A stretch of DNA of 64,000 nt from Roseburia hominis (GTDB lineage Bacteria > Bacillota > Clostridia > Lachnospirales > Lachnospiraceae), in the NCBI RefSeq assembly GCF_021531695.1, contig NZ_JADYUI010000006.1, positions 1 to 64,000 of the forward strand, written 5' to 3'. How positions within the stretch are numbered: the first letter of the stretch is position 1; every line of letters begins with the position of its first letter. Position numbers and translations under genes: made by a program. The notes beneath the pieces are model-generated. The model was not told the origin of the DNA, ran no database searches, and saw only the letters and a list, made by a program, of their open reading frames with translations. Below, piece after piece: positions 16,603 through 24,850 of the stretch.

Positions 16603-17353
16603 TTTTTCTCATGTATCGGTTTCCTGCCAGCATGAAACCATTTTAAATGATATCTCTGTTGCTTTTACACAGGGAACAATTACTTCCTTAGTCGGTCCGA
16701 ATGGCTCCGGAAAAACCACGCTGCTTCAATGTCTAAATGGTATGTCTACCGTGACTTCAGGAACCATTCTCTTAGACGGAGAAGACTATTTAAAAATTGC
16801 TCCGAAAGAAAGGGCAAAAAAGGTTGCCTTCCTTCCTCAGGTACGGACAATCCTGCCTGCCCTTCCGGTAAAAACATTAGTCGAACACGGACGATTTCCT
16901 TATCTTGGCTTTACCAGAAGAAAAAATGAGCATGATATTAAAATCGTAAATGATGCCATGCGTTTTACCAATGTAAACCAGTATGCAGAGCAATCCGTCG
17001 ATACTCTTTCCGGCGGTATCCGCCAACGCGTTTTTCTTGCCATGGTACTTGCCCAGGACTGTGATTATATTGTATTGGATGAACCGACAACTTATCTTGA
17101 TATTGAAGGACAAAGAGAATTTTTGGCACTCCTTACCACATTACGTTCGCGCGGAAAGACCATCATTGTGGTTTTACATGATTTAAACCAGGCACTTCGT
17201 ATTTCCGATTCCATCGTTGTTATGGAAGAGCAGAAAATCGTTACCCATGCAACGCCAAAGGAATGCTTGCAATGCCACATATTGGAAGATGTGTTTCATA
17301 CTAAAATAAAACAGTTTAAAGATGACGAGGGTGAATATTACTTTTTTCTCTGA
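16595..17353 (+). CDS. FecE-type ABC transporter ATP-binding protein
   Basis: 252 aa. Walker A is GPNGSGKTTLL (about 34-44), the signature LSGGIRQRV (about 139-147), and Walker B YIVLDEPTTYLDI with the switch histidine in VVLHDLNQAL. It partners the FecCD permease, with which it overlaps. Its 3' end overlaps the convergent CobW-type gene by 16 bp, so the two transcripts end inside each other without a visible terminator. Confidence 0.92.
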   Translation: MLNFSHVSVSCQHETILNDISVAFTQGTITSLVGPNGSGKTTLLQCLNGMSTVTSGTILLDGEDYLKIAPKERAKKVAFLPQVRTILPALPVKTLVEHGRFPYLGFTRRKNEHDIKIVNDAMRFTNVNQYAEQSVDTLSGGIRQRVFLAMVLAQDCDYIVLDEPTTYLDIEGQREFLALLTTLRSRGKTIIVVLHDLNQALRISDSIVVMEEQKIVTHATPKECLQCHILEDVFHTKIKQFKDDEGEYYFFL

Positions 17354-18495
17354 TTTTCCAACGTAGCTTCTTTCGCTACGCAAAAATCCAGTGCTGAAAT
17401 TATTTTTTCCTTGTCATAATTTTTTCCAATAAAGACAATCTGATTCATCCGGTCGCCATAATTTTCATCCCATTCGTCCAAAACTTCCGGGTAATTTTCA
17501 AAGACTTCTTTTTGATCTTCCTCAGGTAACGCTGCTACCCAGTTAGATAATTCTGTAATGGAAGCATTTCTTCCTGCCTGTTCAAACAGCTGCACATGAA
17601 TATCATCATCCCAGAACCAGAGATATCCCTTGGCTCGAATCAGTTCTTTGGGATAATCCTGCTCCATAAATGCAAGAAACCTGTCATAATCAAGTGGCCT
17701 TTTTTCCTCATATACAAAAGAAGTCACTCCATATTCATCCATCTCGTTTTCCTGCATGGCCTTATCCCTTGCCAACGCCCTTTGTATTGCGGAAGAATTC
17801 ATGACCTTATCATAGTCAAATTTGTCTCCAAAGAAAATGCGATCCGCGTTTACTTTTCCCATTATACACTCAAAAATCTCTGCTTCTTTCTGAAAAGTTC
17901 GTATCAGTTTTTTTACTTCTTTTATCTGATCCGTTGATAAAAGATCGCACTTATTTAAAATGACCAGATTACAAAATTCAATCTGATCCATGATAAGATT
18001 AATAATATCTGCATCCTCTGTATCCGCTTCATCTTCTGCAATTTCCTGCATCTGTTCCAAAAATTCCGTATAGATTCTGTCAGCATCCACTACTGTAACA
18101 ATAGAATCCAGATAAACTTTTGATTGTTTTATCACCTCGTCATATGCCAGAAATCCTTCTGCAATAGATGCCGGATTACTGATACCGGATGCCTCTACAA
18201 TAATTCGCTTCACACTTTTATCTTTTGCCAGTTGTTCCAACTGTTCCATAAAAGCATCACGCAATGTACAACAAATACAGCCATTTTGAAGTTCAATCAT
18301 TTTAGTATCAGATTCAAAAACACTGTTTTTCTTTACCAGATTGGCATCAATATTAATGCTTCCCATATCATTAACAACTACTGCCAGTCCCCCGTCCCGT
18401 TCTTCTTTTAAAAGCTCATTTAACAACGTTGTTTTCCCTGAACCCAAATATCCCGTCAGTATCGTAACCGGCTTTCTTTTCTGTCCAAACATCAT
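17338..18495 (-). CDS. CobW/COG0523-family metallochaperone GTPase
   Basis: 385 aa G3E GTPase. Walker A is GYLGSGKTTLLNELL (about 15-29), the metal-binding CxCC motif is GCICCTL (about 72-78), and the nucleotide specificity motif is LNKCDL. A CobW C-terminal domain occupies about 255-345. Members next to zinc importers and under Zur control are proposed or shown to deliver zinc to client enzymes (the ZNG1/YciC group). Here the gene follows znuB by 38 bp at the end of the zinc operon, which supports a zinc role. The client is not evident. Confidence 0.88.
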   Translation of the reverse strand: MMFGQKRKPVTILTGYLGSGKTTLLNELLKEERDGGLAVVVNDMGSINIDANLVKKNSVFESDTKMIELQNGCICCTLRDAFMEQLEQLAKDKSVKRIIVEASGISNPASIAEGFLAYDEVIKQSKVYLDSIVTVVDADRIYTEFLEQMQEIAEDEADTEDADIINLIMDQIEFCNLVILNKCDLLSTDQIKEVKKLIRTFQKEAEIFECIMGKVNADRIFFGDKFDYDKVMNSSAIQRALARDKAMQENEMDEYGVTSFVYEEKRPLDYDRFLAFMEQDYPKELIRAKGYLWFWDDDIHVQLFEQAGRNASITELSNWVAALPEEDQKEVFENYPEVLDEWDENYGDRMNQIVFIGKNYDKEKIISALDFCVAKEATLENQRKK

Positions 18496-18533
18496 TTATT
18501 TCCTCTTACTATTTTTTATTCTGCTTTATTTTT

Positions 18534-19370
18534 CTACCTGCCAAGAATTTTCCCCAAGATACAATTAAAGAAAAAAATCAAAATATGAATCAGCACAATC
18601 GTAGAACCGACCGGTGTGGAAAAAAGGATGGAAATAAGCATTCCAAAAAATGCTCCTAATACAGAAAGAACCGCTGCATACAAAACAACTCCTTTAAAAC
18701 TGTACATAAGCCGCATTGCCGATAATGCCGGAAAAATAATAAGTGCCGAAACAAGAAGGGAACCCACTAAATTCATCGCAAGTACAATAATCACCGCCGT
18801 AATAATGGCAATCAGCAAATTATAAACGTCTGCTCTTTTTCCCATCGCTTTTGTAAAATTTTCATCAAAAGTAACAGAAAAAATCCGATTATAAAATAAA
18901 ACATAAAATACCACTACAATCACCGACATAACAATACACATAACCACTTCTTCTTTCGTTAAAGTAAGAATCGATGTAGAACCAAACAATGTTGAACATA
19001 CGTCTCCCGTGATATTCGCAGAAGTGGAAAATACATTTAACACAAGATATCCGATTGCCAATGCTCCTACCGAGAGCATCGCAATCGCCGCATCCCCTTT
19101 TAATTTTGTATTCTGTCCTGTTTTAAGAAGCAGTATGGCTGCCAAAACCGTCACCGGCATGATAAATATTGTATCATTGGTCAGATTAAAAATTGTTGCA
19201 ACAGCCATGGCTCCAAACGCCACATGTGACAATCCATCTCCAATGAATGAAAATCTTCTTAAAACCAGGGTCACTCCCAAAAGCGAAGAACAAAGTGCTA
19301 TCAATACACCAACTATGAGCGCATATCGTACAAAGGGATATTCTATATAATATTCAAATTTTTCAATCAT
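18534..19370 (-). CDS. znuB: Zinc ABC transporter permease ZnuB
   Basis: 278 aa ABC-3 family permease with about eight membrane helices. The motif VLRRFSFIGDGLSHVAFGAM (about 35-54) is diagnostic of zinc/manganese permeases, and the carboxyl half has LAMNLVGSLLVSALIIFPAL. The start is the ATG that overlaps the znuC stop as ATGA at 19370-19367; the longer open frame would run 48 bp into znuC. With ZnuA and ZnuC it forms a high-affinity importer. Confidence 0.9.
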   Translation of the reverse strand: MIEKFEYYIEYPFVRYALIVGVLIALCSSLLGVTLVLRRFSFIGDGLSHVAFGAMAVATIFNLTNDTIFIMPVTVLAAILLLKTGQNTKLKGDAAIAMLSVGALAIGYLVLNVFSTSANITGDVCSTLFGSTSILTLTKEEVVMCIVMSVIVVVFYVLFYNRIFSVTFDENFTKAMGKRADVYNLLIAIITAVIIVLAMNLVGSLLVSALIIFPALSAMRLMYSFKGVVLYAAVLSVLGAFFGMLISILFSTPVGSTIVLIHILIFFFNCILGKILGR

Positions 19371-20083
19371 GCTTCCCACTCTCCATTTTCCCCAATGCAC
19401 TGAAACAATTTCCACTTATCACTCTTTAAATATTCCTCTTTTGTCCCATAAAAGGAATGTTCCCTCTCCACATGCAGAATATGTGTCGCATAAGAAACAG
19501 CCTGTATATCATGAGACACCATGATAACGGAAATACCTTCCTCACTCAATTCTTTTGTCACCTGATAAAATTCTGCCGTAACTTTCGGGTCTAATCCTGT
19601 CACCGGTTCATCTAATAAAATTACTTTCCCGGTTGCGCACAATGCTCTTGCAAGTAATACCCTTTGTTTTTGCCCACCGGACAAATTACGATAACACTTT
19701 TTCCTTAAATCCCAAATTTCCATCCGCTTCATTTTTTCTTTTTCAAGTGCAAGTTCTGCTTTCCCATAAAAAAACTTTCTTCCGCATTTTGCAAGTGTCC
19801 CGGACAGTACAATTTCCTGTACGGTTGCCGGAAAATCTTTCTGCACAACAGTCTGCTGCGGAAGATAGCCTACTTCATAGGGTTTTAGCCCATCACCTGT
19901 AATAATCTGTCCACTTAACGCATCTTTTAAATGTAACAATGTTTTTACTAAGGTACTTTTTCCAGCTCCGTTTTCCCCTACAATACAAAGGTAATCTCCT
20001 TTGTTCACTTCAAAATTCAAATCCGACACCATTACCTTTCCTTCATACCCAAGTGCCAGATGATTACAAGTAAGATATGCCAT
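19367..20083 (-). CDS. znuC: Zinc ABC transporter ATPase ZnuC
   Basis: 238 aa. Walker A is GENGAGKSTLVKTLL (about 37-51), the signature LSGGQKQRVLLARAL, and Walker B GKVILLDEPVTGLDPKV with the switch histidine in MVSHDIQAV. The Q-loop lies in VGYLPQQTVVQ. It is translationally coupled to znuB and lies 18 bp after znuA. Confidence 0.9.
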   Translation of the reverse strand: MAYLTCNHLALGYEGKVMVSDLNFEVNKGDYLCIVGENGAGKSTLVKTLLHLKDALSGQIITGDGLKPYEVGYLPQQTVVQKDFPATVQEIVLSGTLAKCGRKFFYGKAELALEKEKMKRMEIWDLRKKCYRNLSGGQKQRVLLARALCATGKVILLDEPVTGLDPKVTAEFYQVTKELSEEGISVIMVSHDIQAVSYATHILHVEREHSFYGTKEEYLKSDKWKLFQCIGENGEWEA

Positions 20084-20101
20084 ATTCTGCCCTTCTTCTT
20101 T

Positions 20102-21148
20102 CTAATTCAAAGCCTGTTTTAAAACTTCAAGATTATCCTGCATTGCTTTTAAATAAGTAAATCCCCCATCCAGATCTGCATTTGTGACAGACTGTAAAGA
20201 ATTCATTGACAGAATATTCTGATTTTTCTTCTCTGTATTTTGCTTTATGTTTTCTGCAATCTCATGGTTGGAATTTTCAATGGTCAAAATGGTATTTAAT
20301 CCTAACTCATCTACTTTTTTTGCTAAAAATGTAATCGTTTCAAAGCTTGCCTCTGTCTCTGCACTGCATCCGACAAAAGCTGCATAATAATTAAGCTTGT
20401 AATCATCTACAAGATAACGGAATGGGAACCTGTCTCCAAATACTACTGTTTTTACATTCGCATTCTGTACGGTTTCCTCATACTGGCTGTCTAATTGATT
20501 CAACTTTTCAAGATATGCGGACGCATTCTCTTTATAACTTTGTGCATTTTCTGTATCAACCGCCTGAATCGTGTCAGAGATATTTTCTACCAGTACTTTT
20601 GCATTCTTTAAGGACAACCAGACATGTTCATCATATTCCGGTTCTTCTTCGCCTTCTTCGGCTTCTTCTTCCTCTTCTGCCTGCATTCCCTCTACAATTT
20701 CTTCTTCTTTTACCGTATCACCTAATACTTCCATCATATTGATTGCTTTTAAATCCGGATTGGTTGCTTCTTCTAAGGCGTCTTCTACCCAACCGTCTGA
20801 TTCTCCACCAACATAAATAAAAATATCGGAAGAACTGATTTTTGCAATATCCTCTGCTGTCGGTTGATAACTGTGCAAATCAACACCGTCATCCAAAAGT
20901 AATGTCAGGTCAAACTGATCCTTTTGGTCTCCAATCACTTCTCTTACCCAGTCATACTGTGGAAAAGTCGTACAAACAATACTGATTTTATCCTCTGTTT
21001 TCTCTGTACCTTTTTCCTGCTTAATGTCTACTGCATTTGCTTCTTTTTCCACGGGATAATCTGTTTTGCTGCTTCCACAACCGGCAAAAAGTCCCACGCA
21101 AAGTGCAAGTGTCATAACAAGTCCCAATATTCTATTTTTTTTCATCAC
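20102..21148 (-). CDS. znuA: Zinc-binding lipoprotein ZnuA
   Basis: 348 aa cluster A-I solute-binding protein. A signal peptide ends in LFAGC (Cys about 24). The zinc-ligand histidines appear in DLHSYQPT and DEHVWLS. The family's usual histidine-rich loop before the second ligand is replaced by an acidic run of about 15 Glu with almost no His (about residues 156-173). At the expected third ligand the sequence is FGDRFPFRYL, without histidine, as in some clostridial homologs. Zinc rather than manganese is inferred mainly from the Fur-family and CobW neighbours. Confidence 0.88.
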   Translation of the reverse strand: MMKKNRILGLVMTLALCVGLFAGCGSSKTDYPVEKEANAVDIKQEKGTEKTEDKISIVCTTFPQYDWVREVIGDQKDQFDLTLLLDDGVDLHSYQPTAEDIAKISSSDIFIYVGGESDGWVEDALEEATNPDLKAINMMEVLGDTVKEEEIVEGMQAEEEEEAEEGEEEPEYDEHVWLSLKNAKVLVENISDTIQAVDTENAQSYKENASAYLEKLNQLDSQYEETVQNANVKTVVFGDRFPFRYLVDDYKLNYYAAFVGCSAETEASFETITFLAKKVDELGLNTILTIENSNHEIAENIKQNTEKKNQNILSMNSLQSVTNADLDGGFTYLKAMQDNLEVLKQALN

Positions 21149-21197
21149 AAATAAACCTCCATATTCTAAAAATGTATCCTTTATTTTCAGAATATGG

Positions 21198-21494
21198 TCA
21201 ATTTAATAACTCCACCTTAAGCGTAATCAAGGTGTTATTTCGATTCTCATTTTCTTTTTGTACTCTGTCCTTTTTCATGCATACCAAAAAAACTGCCACT
21301 ATATATGGCACTACCGGAACAAATTTAATGGTTGAAAGGAATTGCACTGCTTCCTCAAGCTGCATACAAATCGGACATTCCCTGCCGGAACAGTCGTGGT
21401 GTGTCTCTTCAATAATATAATCGTAAGAAAGCAAAATCGCTGCAGCTAAAAGCAGACTTAACAAAACAGCTATCACTTTATTTTTCTTACTCAC
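21198..21494 (-). CDS. Small membrane protein with His/Cys motif, zinc-operon associated
   Basis: 98 aa. Two hydrophobic segments (about 7-24 and 58-75) flank a short loop containing HHDCSGRECPICMQLE, a dense set of potential metal ligands (two His, three Cys). No named family is recognised. It lies between the Fur-family regulator and znuA, with spacings of 24 and 49 bp, so it is very probably co-transcribed with the importer. A metal-capture or sensing role is inference from composition and position. Confidence 0.75.
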   Translation of the reverse strand: MSKKNKVIAVLLSLLLAAAILLSYDYIIEETHHDCSGRECPICMQLEEAVQFLSTIKFVPVVPYIVAVFLVCMKKDRVQKENENRNNTLITLKVELLN

Positions 21495-21518
21495 TCTGAC
21501 ACACCTCCGTTCTTTGCT

Positions 21519-21932
21519 TTATTTTTTTATTCCTTTACATTTATCACATACTCCCCCGAAAAAGGAGTCATCACATTCTAGTTTAAAACCATATGTTTTC
21601 ATTAGATGGGAAATAATCTCATCCGTATAGCCCTCTTCCAGATGAATAATTCTTCCACATTCTTTGCACTGCATATGCAAATGCGCGTGACAGTTGCAGG
21701 TCTCTCCCGCTGCACGATACAAATACGAATCACTGCTTGCCGTCTTAAATTTGATGATTACATTTTTCTCCGTCAGCCGATCCAGGTTACGATAGATTGT
21801 CGCAAGATTAACCGCAATTCCCTGACCTGTCATATAGGAATACACTTCTGCTGCACAAAAGCTCTGCTCTTTTTGCTTTGCAATATATCGCTCTAATTCC
21901 TGACTGACTTTTGTATGATATTCTCTTTGCAT
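21519..21932 (-). CDS. zur: Fur-family metalloregulator, probably Zur
   Basis: 137 aa. A winged helix (about 10-75; NLATIYRNLDRL is the recognition helix) precedes a dimerisation domain with ligands in CHAHLHMQCKECGRIIHLEE and a structural-zinc pair C-x2-C near the end (GGVCDKCKG). The start at 21932 is chosen because GGAG lies six bases upstream. The longer frame would add 28 residues encoded by a repeat found elsewhere as non-coding sequence (21948-21990). It leads the zinc operon, and a palindrome covers its start site, supporting zinc-dependent autoregulation. Confidence 0.85.
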   Translation of the reverse strand: MQREYHTKVSQELERYIAKQKEQSFCAAEVYSYMTGQGIAVNLATIYRNLDRLTEKNVIIKFKTASSDSYLYRAAGETCNCHAHLHMQCKECGRIIHLEEGYTDEIISHLMKTYGFKLECDDSFFGGVCDKCKGIKK

Positions 21933-21947
21933 GTTTTCTCCATTCAA

Positions 21948-21990
21948 ACGGATATTTACAATCCGCTTCGCCACCTGCTCATGAACCATT
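21948..21990 (-). repeat. Short dispersed repeat, copy 1 (zur leader)
   Basis: Minus-strand core GTTCATGAGCAGGTGGCGAA, continuing to GCGGATTGT. It shares most positions with copies at 41686-41727 and 48178-48216. It lies between the operon promoter and the chosen zur start. Confidence 0.7.
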
Positions 21991-22019
21991 GCCACTTCGT
22001 GCCTTAAATGATTCAATTT

Positions 22020-22068
22020 GCAAATGATTTGCGTTTTTCATTCTAATACCACAATATGGAATTGTCAA
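22020..22068 (-). promoter_or_regulatory. Promoter and palindromic operator of the zinc operon
   Basis: On the minus strand TTGACA (22063-22068), a 17-bp spacer and TAGAAT (22040-22045). A perfect 13-bp palindrome GCAAATCATTTGC (22020-22032) sits at the expected start site, followed by AAATTGAATCATTT, a partial second copy. Its position and AT-rich dyad form suit a Zur box, though it is not identical to the Bacillus consensus. Confidence 0.75.
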
Positions 22069-22076
22069 GGGATTTT

Positions 22077-22100
22077 TTGTATCGGAAATTTCCTATACAA
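22077..22100. repeat. 24-bp near-perfect palindrome centred on GGAAATTTCC
   Basis: TTGTATCGGAAATTTCC followed by TATACAA reads the same on both strands except for one position on each side. It lies just upstream of the zinc promoter and after the alcohol dehydrogenase terminator. A related hairpin occurs at 41592-41630. Confidence 0.65.
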
Positions 22101-22105
22101 CAAAA

Positions 22106-22135
22106 AAATTCCCGGACATTTCTGCCCGGGAATTT
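22106..22135 (-). terminator. Terminator of the iron alcohol dehydrogenase gene
   Basis: AAATTCCCGG and CCGGGAATTT form a GC-rich stem with a ten-base loop, followed on the minus strand by seven T. Confidence 0.9.
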
Positions 22136-22155
22136 TCCCATTCAGGACTCGTTCA

Positions 22156-23373
22156 TTAGAAATCCACTTCGGTATCATAATAACAGCATTTTAAGAGTTT
22201 TTCCATCTCTTCCTGACTCGGCTGTCTCGGATTCGAACCGGTACATGCATCAAGGAGTGCATTCGCCGCAATCTCAGGAAGACGCTCTAAAAATACTTCT
22301 TCCGGTACAAATCCATTTTCTGTCGGATAACTGTCTGCACCATAATTTTTAATACAATGCGGAATCTTAAGCGCATCATTCATACCTCTTAAATATGTAA
22401 TTAAGTTTTTAATCTTTTCATCGGCTGTGTCTCCGCCTAATCCCATCTCATCGGCAATCACACAGTAGCGTTTCTTTGCCGTCTCATCTTTTGCATTAAA
22501 TGCAATAACCTTTGGCAGATACATTGCATTGGCTGCACCGTGAATAATATGTGCACCAAAATCTGCAAAGGCAGCTCCGGTCTTATGTGCCATGGAATGC
22601 ACGATACCAAGAAGTGCATTGGAAAATGCCATTCCCGCCAGACACTGTGCATTGTGCATGGAATCACGCTTTGCCATATCTCCATTATAGGAATCTACCA
22701 AATCATTCTGAATCATACGGATTGCGTACAATGCCAGCGGATCCGTAAAATCACAGTTTGCAGTAGACACATAGGCCTCAATTGCATGTGTGATTGCGTC
22801 CATACCGGTATGGGCAACCAGTTTCTGCGGCATCGTTTCAGCTAAATCCGGATCTACAATTGCAACATCCGGTGTGATTTCAAAGTCAGCAATTGGATAC
22901 TTAATTCCTTTTTCATAATCCGTAATAATCGAGAATGCTGTTACTTCCGTCGCCGTTCCTGATGTGGAAGAAATTGCACAAAAATGTGCTTTTTTTCTTA
23001 ATTTTGGTAATCCGAACACCTTACACATATCTTCAAAGGTGACATCCGGATATTCATATTTAATCCACATCGCTTTTGCCGCATCAATCGGAGAACCGCC
23101 GCCCATGGCAACAATCCAGTCCGGTTTAAACTCTTCCATGACTGCAGCACCTTTCATAACCGTCTCTACCGATGGATCCGGTTCAATTCCTTCAAATATT
23201 TTTACCTCCATGCCTGCTTCTTCCAAATACTTCTGTGCCTTCTCCAAAAAGCCAAAACGCTTCATAGAGCCCCCACCGACACAAATAATTGCACGCTTTC
23301 CTTCGAAAGTCTTTAATGCTTCTAACGCACCCTTTCCATGATATAAATCTCTTGGTAATGTAAATCTAGCCAT
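22156..23373 (-). CDS. Iron-containing alcohol dehydrogenase
   Basis: 405 aa group-III dehydrogenase using NAD(P)H. The nucleotide-binding GGGSPIDAAKAM lies near residue 98. The metal-binding half includes HTGMDAITHAIEAYVS and HSMAHKTGAAF, then GAANAMYLPKVIAFN. The start at 23373 has AGGAGG six bases upstream; a frame extension of eight residues is less likely. It is monocistronic with its own terminator. The likely role is fermentative reduction of an aldehyde or ketone (ethanol, butanol or 1,3-propanediol type); the substrate is not readable from sequence. Confidence 0.92.
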   Translation of the reverse strand: MARFTLPRDLYHGKGALEALKTFEGKRAIICVGGGSMKRFGFLEKAQKYLEEAGMEVKIFEGIEPDPSVETVMKGAAVMEEFKPDWIVAMGGGSPIDAAKAMWIKYEYPDVTFEDMCKVFGLPKLRKKAHFCAISSTSGTATEVTAFSIITDYEKGIKYPIADFEITPDVAIVDPDLAETMPQKLVAHTGMDAITHAIEAYVSTANCDFTDPLALYAIRMIQNDLVDSYNGDMAKRDSMHNAQCLAGMAFSNALLGIVHSMAHKTGAAFADFGAHIIHGAANAMYLPKVIAFNAKDETAKKRYCVIADEMGLGGDTADEKIKNLITYLRGMNDALKIPHCIKNYGADSYPTENGFVPEEVFLERLPEIAANALLDACTGSNPRQPSQEEMEKLLKCCYYDTEVDF

Positions 23374-23504
23374 TTTTATCCTCCTTCTCCTACTCACATT
23401 TCATTATTTGAGCTATTTTTATCATACCATATTTTTACTTTTCAAAAAACTTTTTTCTTCACTTTTTTATCAACTTTTTTATCAGCTGACACAACAGTTT
23501 ATTA

Positions 23505-24755
23505 CTATTCATTTCCGGAAAGCACCCGGTAGAGAACATCTGCCAAAGGCTCCATTGCATTCCTTGCTTCTTCCACCGTATTTGTCTGCGCACCAACTTC
23601 AACCAAAAGGGATTTCGGACAATAATGCATATTATACCGATACCCTTTTAAATAAATCGGTCGTACTAAATTCGGATAATACTGCTTTGCCATAAGCTGC
23701 ATTTGCAAGGAAAATGCCAGATTATCCTTAAGATTCGGATTATAAAGATACGGTATATCGCCCGTTGCCGTTGTACGGCTTAATCCGTTAAAAAACATAA
23801 TCGACGCCATCTTTGTTCCATTTACCTCTGTGACAAGCCTGGTCGTGTCAGCAACTCCATCACGATGCAAATCGATTACCACTTCAATACTCGGATTCTC
23901 TGCCAGAATCTGTTCCAATGCCGGTCCCGCCTTTGCATATGCATTATCCCTGTTTTCCACATCATATTCCCCCGTATGATGAATCACATGAAATCCATAG
24001 CGTTCTGTCAGTATTTTTGTAAGAATTTCTCCAAGCCCCATAACGGTTGTACTTTTATCTCCCGGAATGGAATCTGCATACCCTTCCTGCGAATGTGTAT
24101 GATAAATCAGAATCTGCGGTGTTTCCGGTCCATGCGTCAATTTCATATTTCTTGCAAGAAGTTCCCCCACATTCAACTGACTGCTGTTAATTGTTGTCGT
24201 TCTGTCAACGACATAAAAGTTGTGAATAAAATAGTCAAAATCATTCAATTTTTCTAAAGATATCTGTTCCTTTGGTGTTTCACTTAATACAAATTCGCCC
24301 GTATTGGTACTGTTTACCGAATTTTCCATTGATGTCACCTGATTTTCACATCCTCCCGTTTCTTTTTTATTTGTCATTGTACCATCCTTTACTTCCGGCT
24401 CATCCGCTGCTTCTTTTGCCACAATTTCTTCATAAGAAAGTGAACTTTCAATCTGCGTCTCATAATCACTGCCAGATGCCATATAATTACAGACCAAAAA
24501 AAGCTTTTCCGGTGTATGTATGATAAATTCTGCAGCCGTCCTGTCATTATTCTCATCTTGCAAAATATAATCAAGCTGCATCGCATATTGTTTCGCTGTA
24601 TTTTGAAACACTACCCGTTTTACTTCCGAAACCAGTCGCTCTCCCAATGTTTCATATTCATTCCGGCTATTTATATGAAAACACAAAAACAGCAAAAGAA
24701 GTAAGGCAGCAATCGAAAAAAGCTGCCCTATTCTTCGAAACTTTCTTTTTTGCAT
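23505..24755 (-). CDS. spoIIP: Stage II sporulation protein P
   Basis: 416 aa. An N-terminal membrane helix (about 12-30) anchors an extracytoplasmic domain. The C-terminal part (about 210-410) is the SpoIIP amidase/endopeptidase with ILIYHTHSQEGY, VVIDLHRDG and LLVEVGAQTNT, the zinc-site segments. It degrades septal peptidoglycan with SpoIID and SpoIIM during engulfment. The chosen start gives a short basic N-terminus before the helix. It lies 95 bp downstream of gpr, the classical gpr-spoIIP arrangement. Confidence 0.92.
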   Translation of the reverse strand: MQKRKFRRIGQLFSIAALLLLLFLCFHINSRNEYETLGERLVSEVKRVVFQNTAKQYAMQLDYILQDENNDRTAAEFIIHTPEKLFLVCNYMASGSDYETQIESSLSYEEIVAKEAADEPEVKDGTMTNKKETGGCENQVTSMENSVNSTNTGEFVLSETPKEQISLEKLNDFDYFIHNFYVVDRTTTINSSQLNVGELLARNMKLTHGPETPQILIYHTHSQEGYADSIPGDKSTTVMGLGEILTKILTERYGFHVIHHTGEYDVENRDNAYAKAGPALEQILAENPSIEVVIDLHRDGVADTTRLVTEVNGTKMASIMFFNGLSRTTATGDIPYLYNPNLKDNLAFSLQMQLMAKQYYPNLVRPIYLKGYRYNMHYCPKSLLVEVGAQTNTVEEARNAMEPLADVLYRVLSGNE

Positions 24756-24850
24756 ACATCTTTTTCCCCTTGTCGCTTGTAATGATGCTCTACACATTTG
24801 CGGTGGGAACCTTCTCCAACCAAAATAAATATATGCAGCAAGAACAGTTC

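Noticed and set aside
21933-22016. N-terminal 28-residue extension of the Fur-family protein
   Set aside because: It is encoded by a dispersed repeat that is non-coding elsewhere and by DNA covering the transcription start and operator; a good ribosome site marks the start at 21932.
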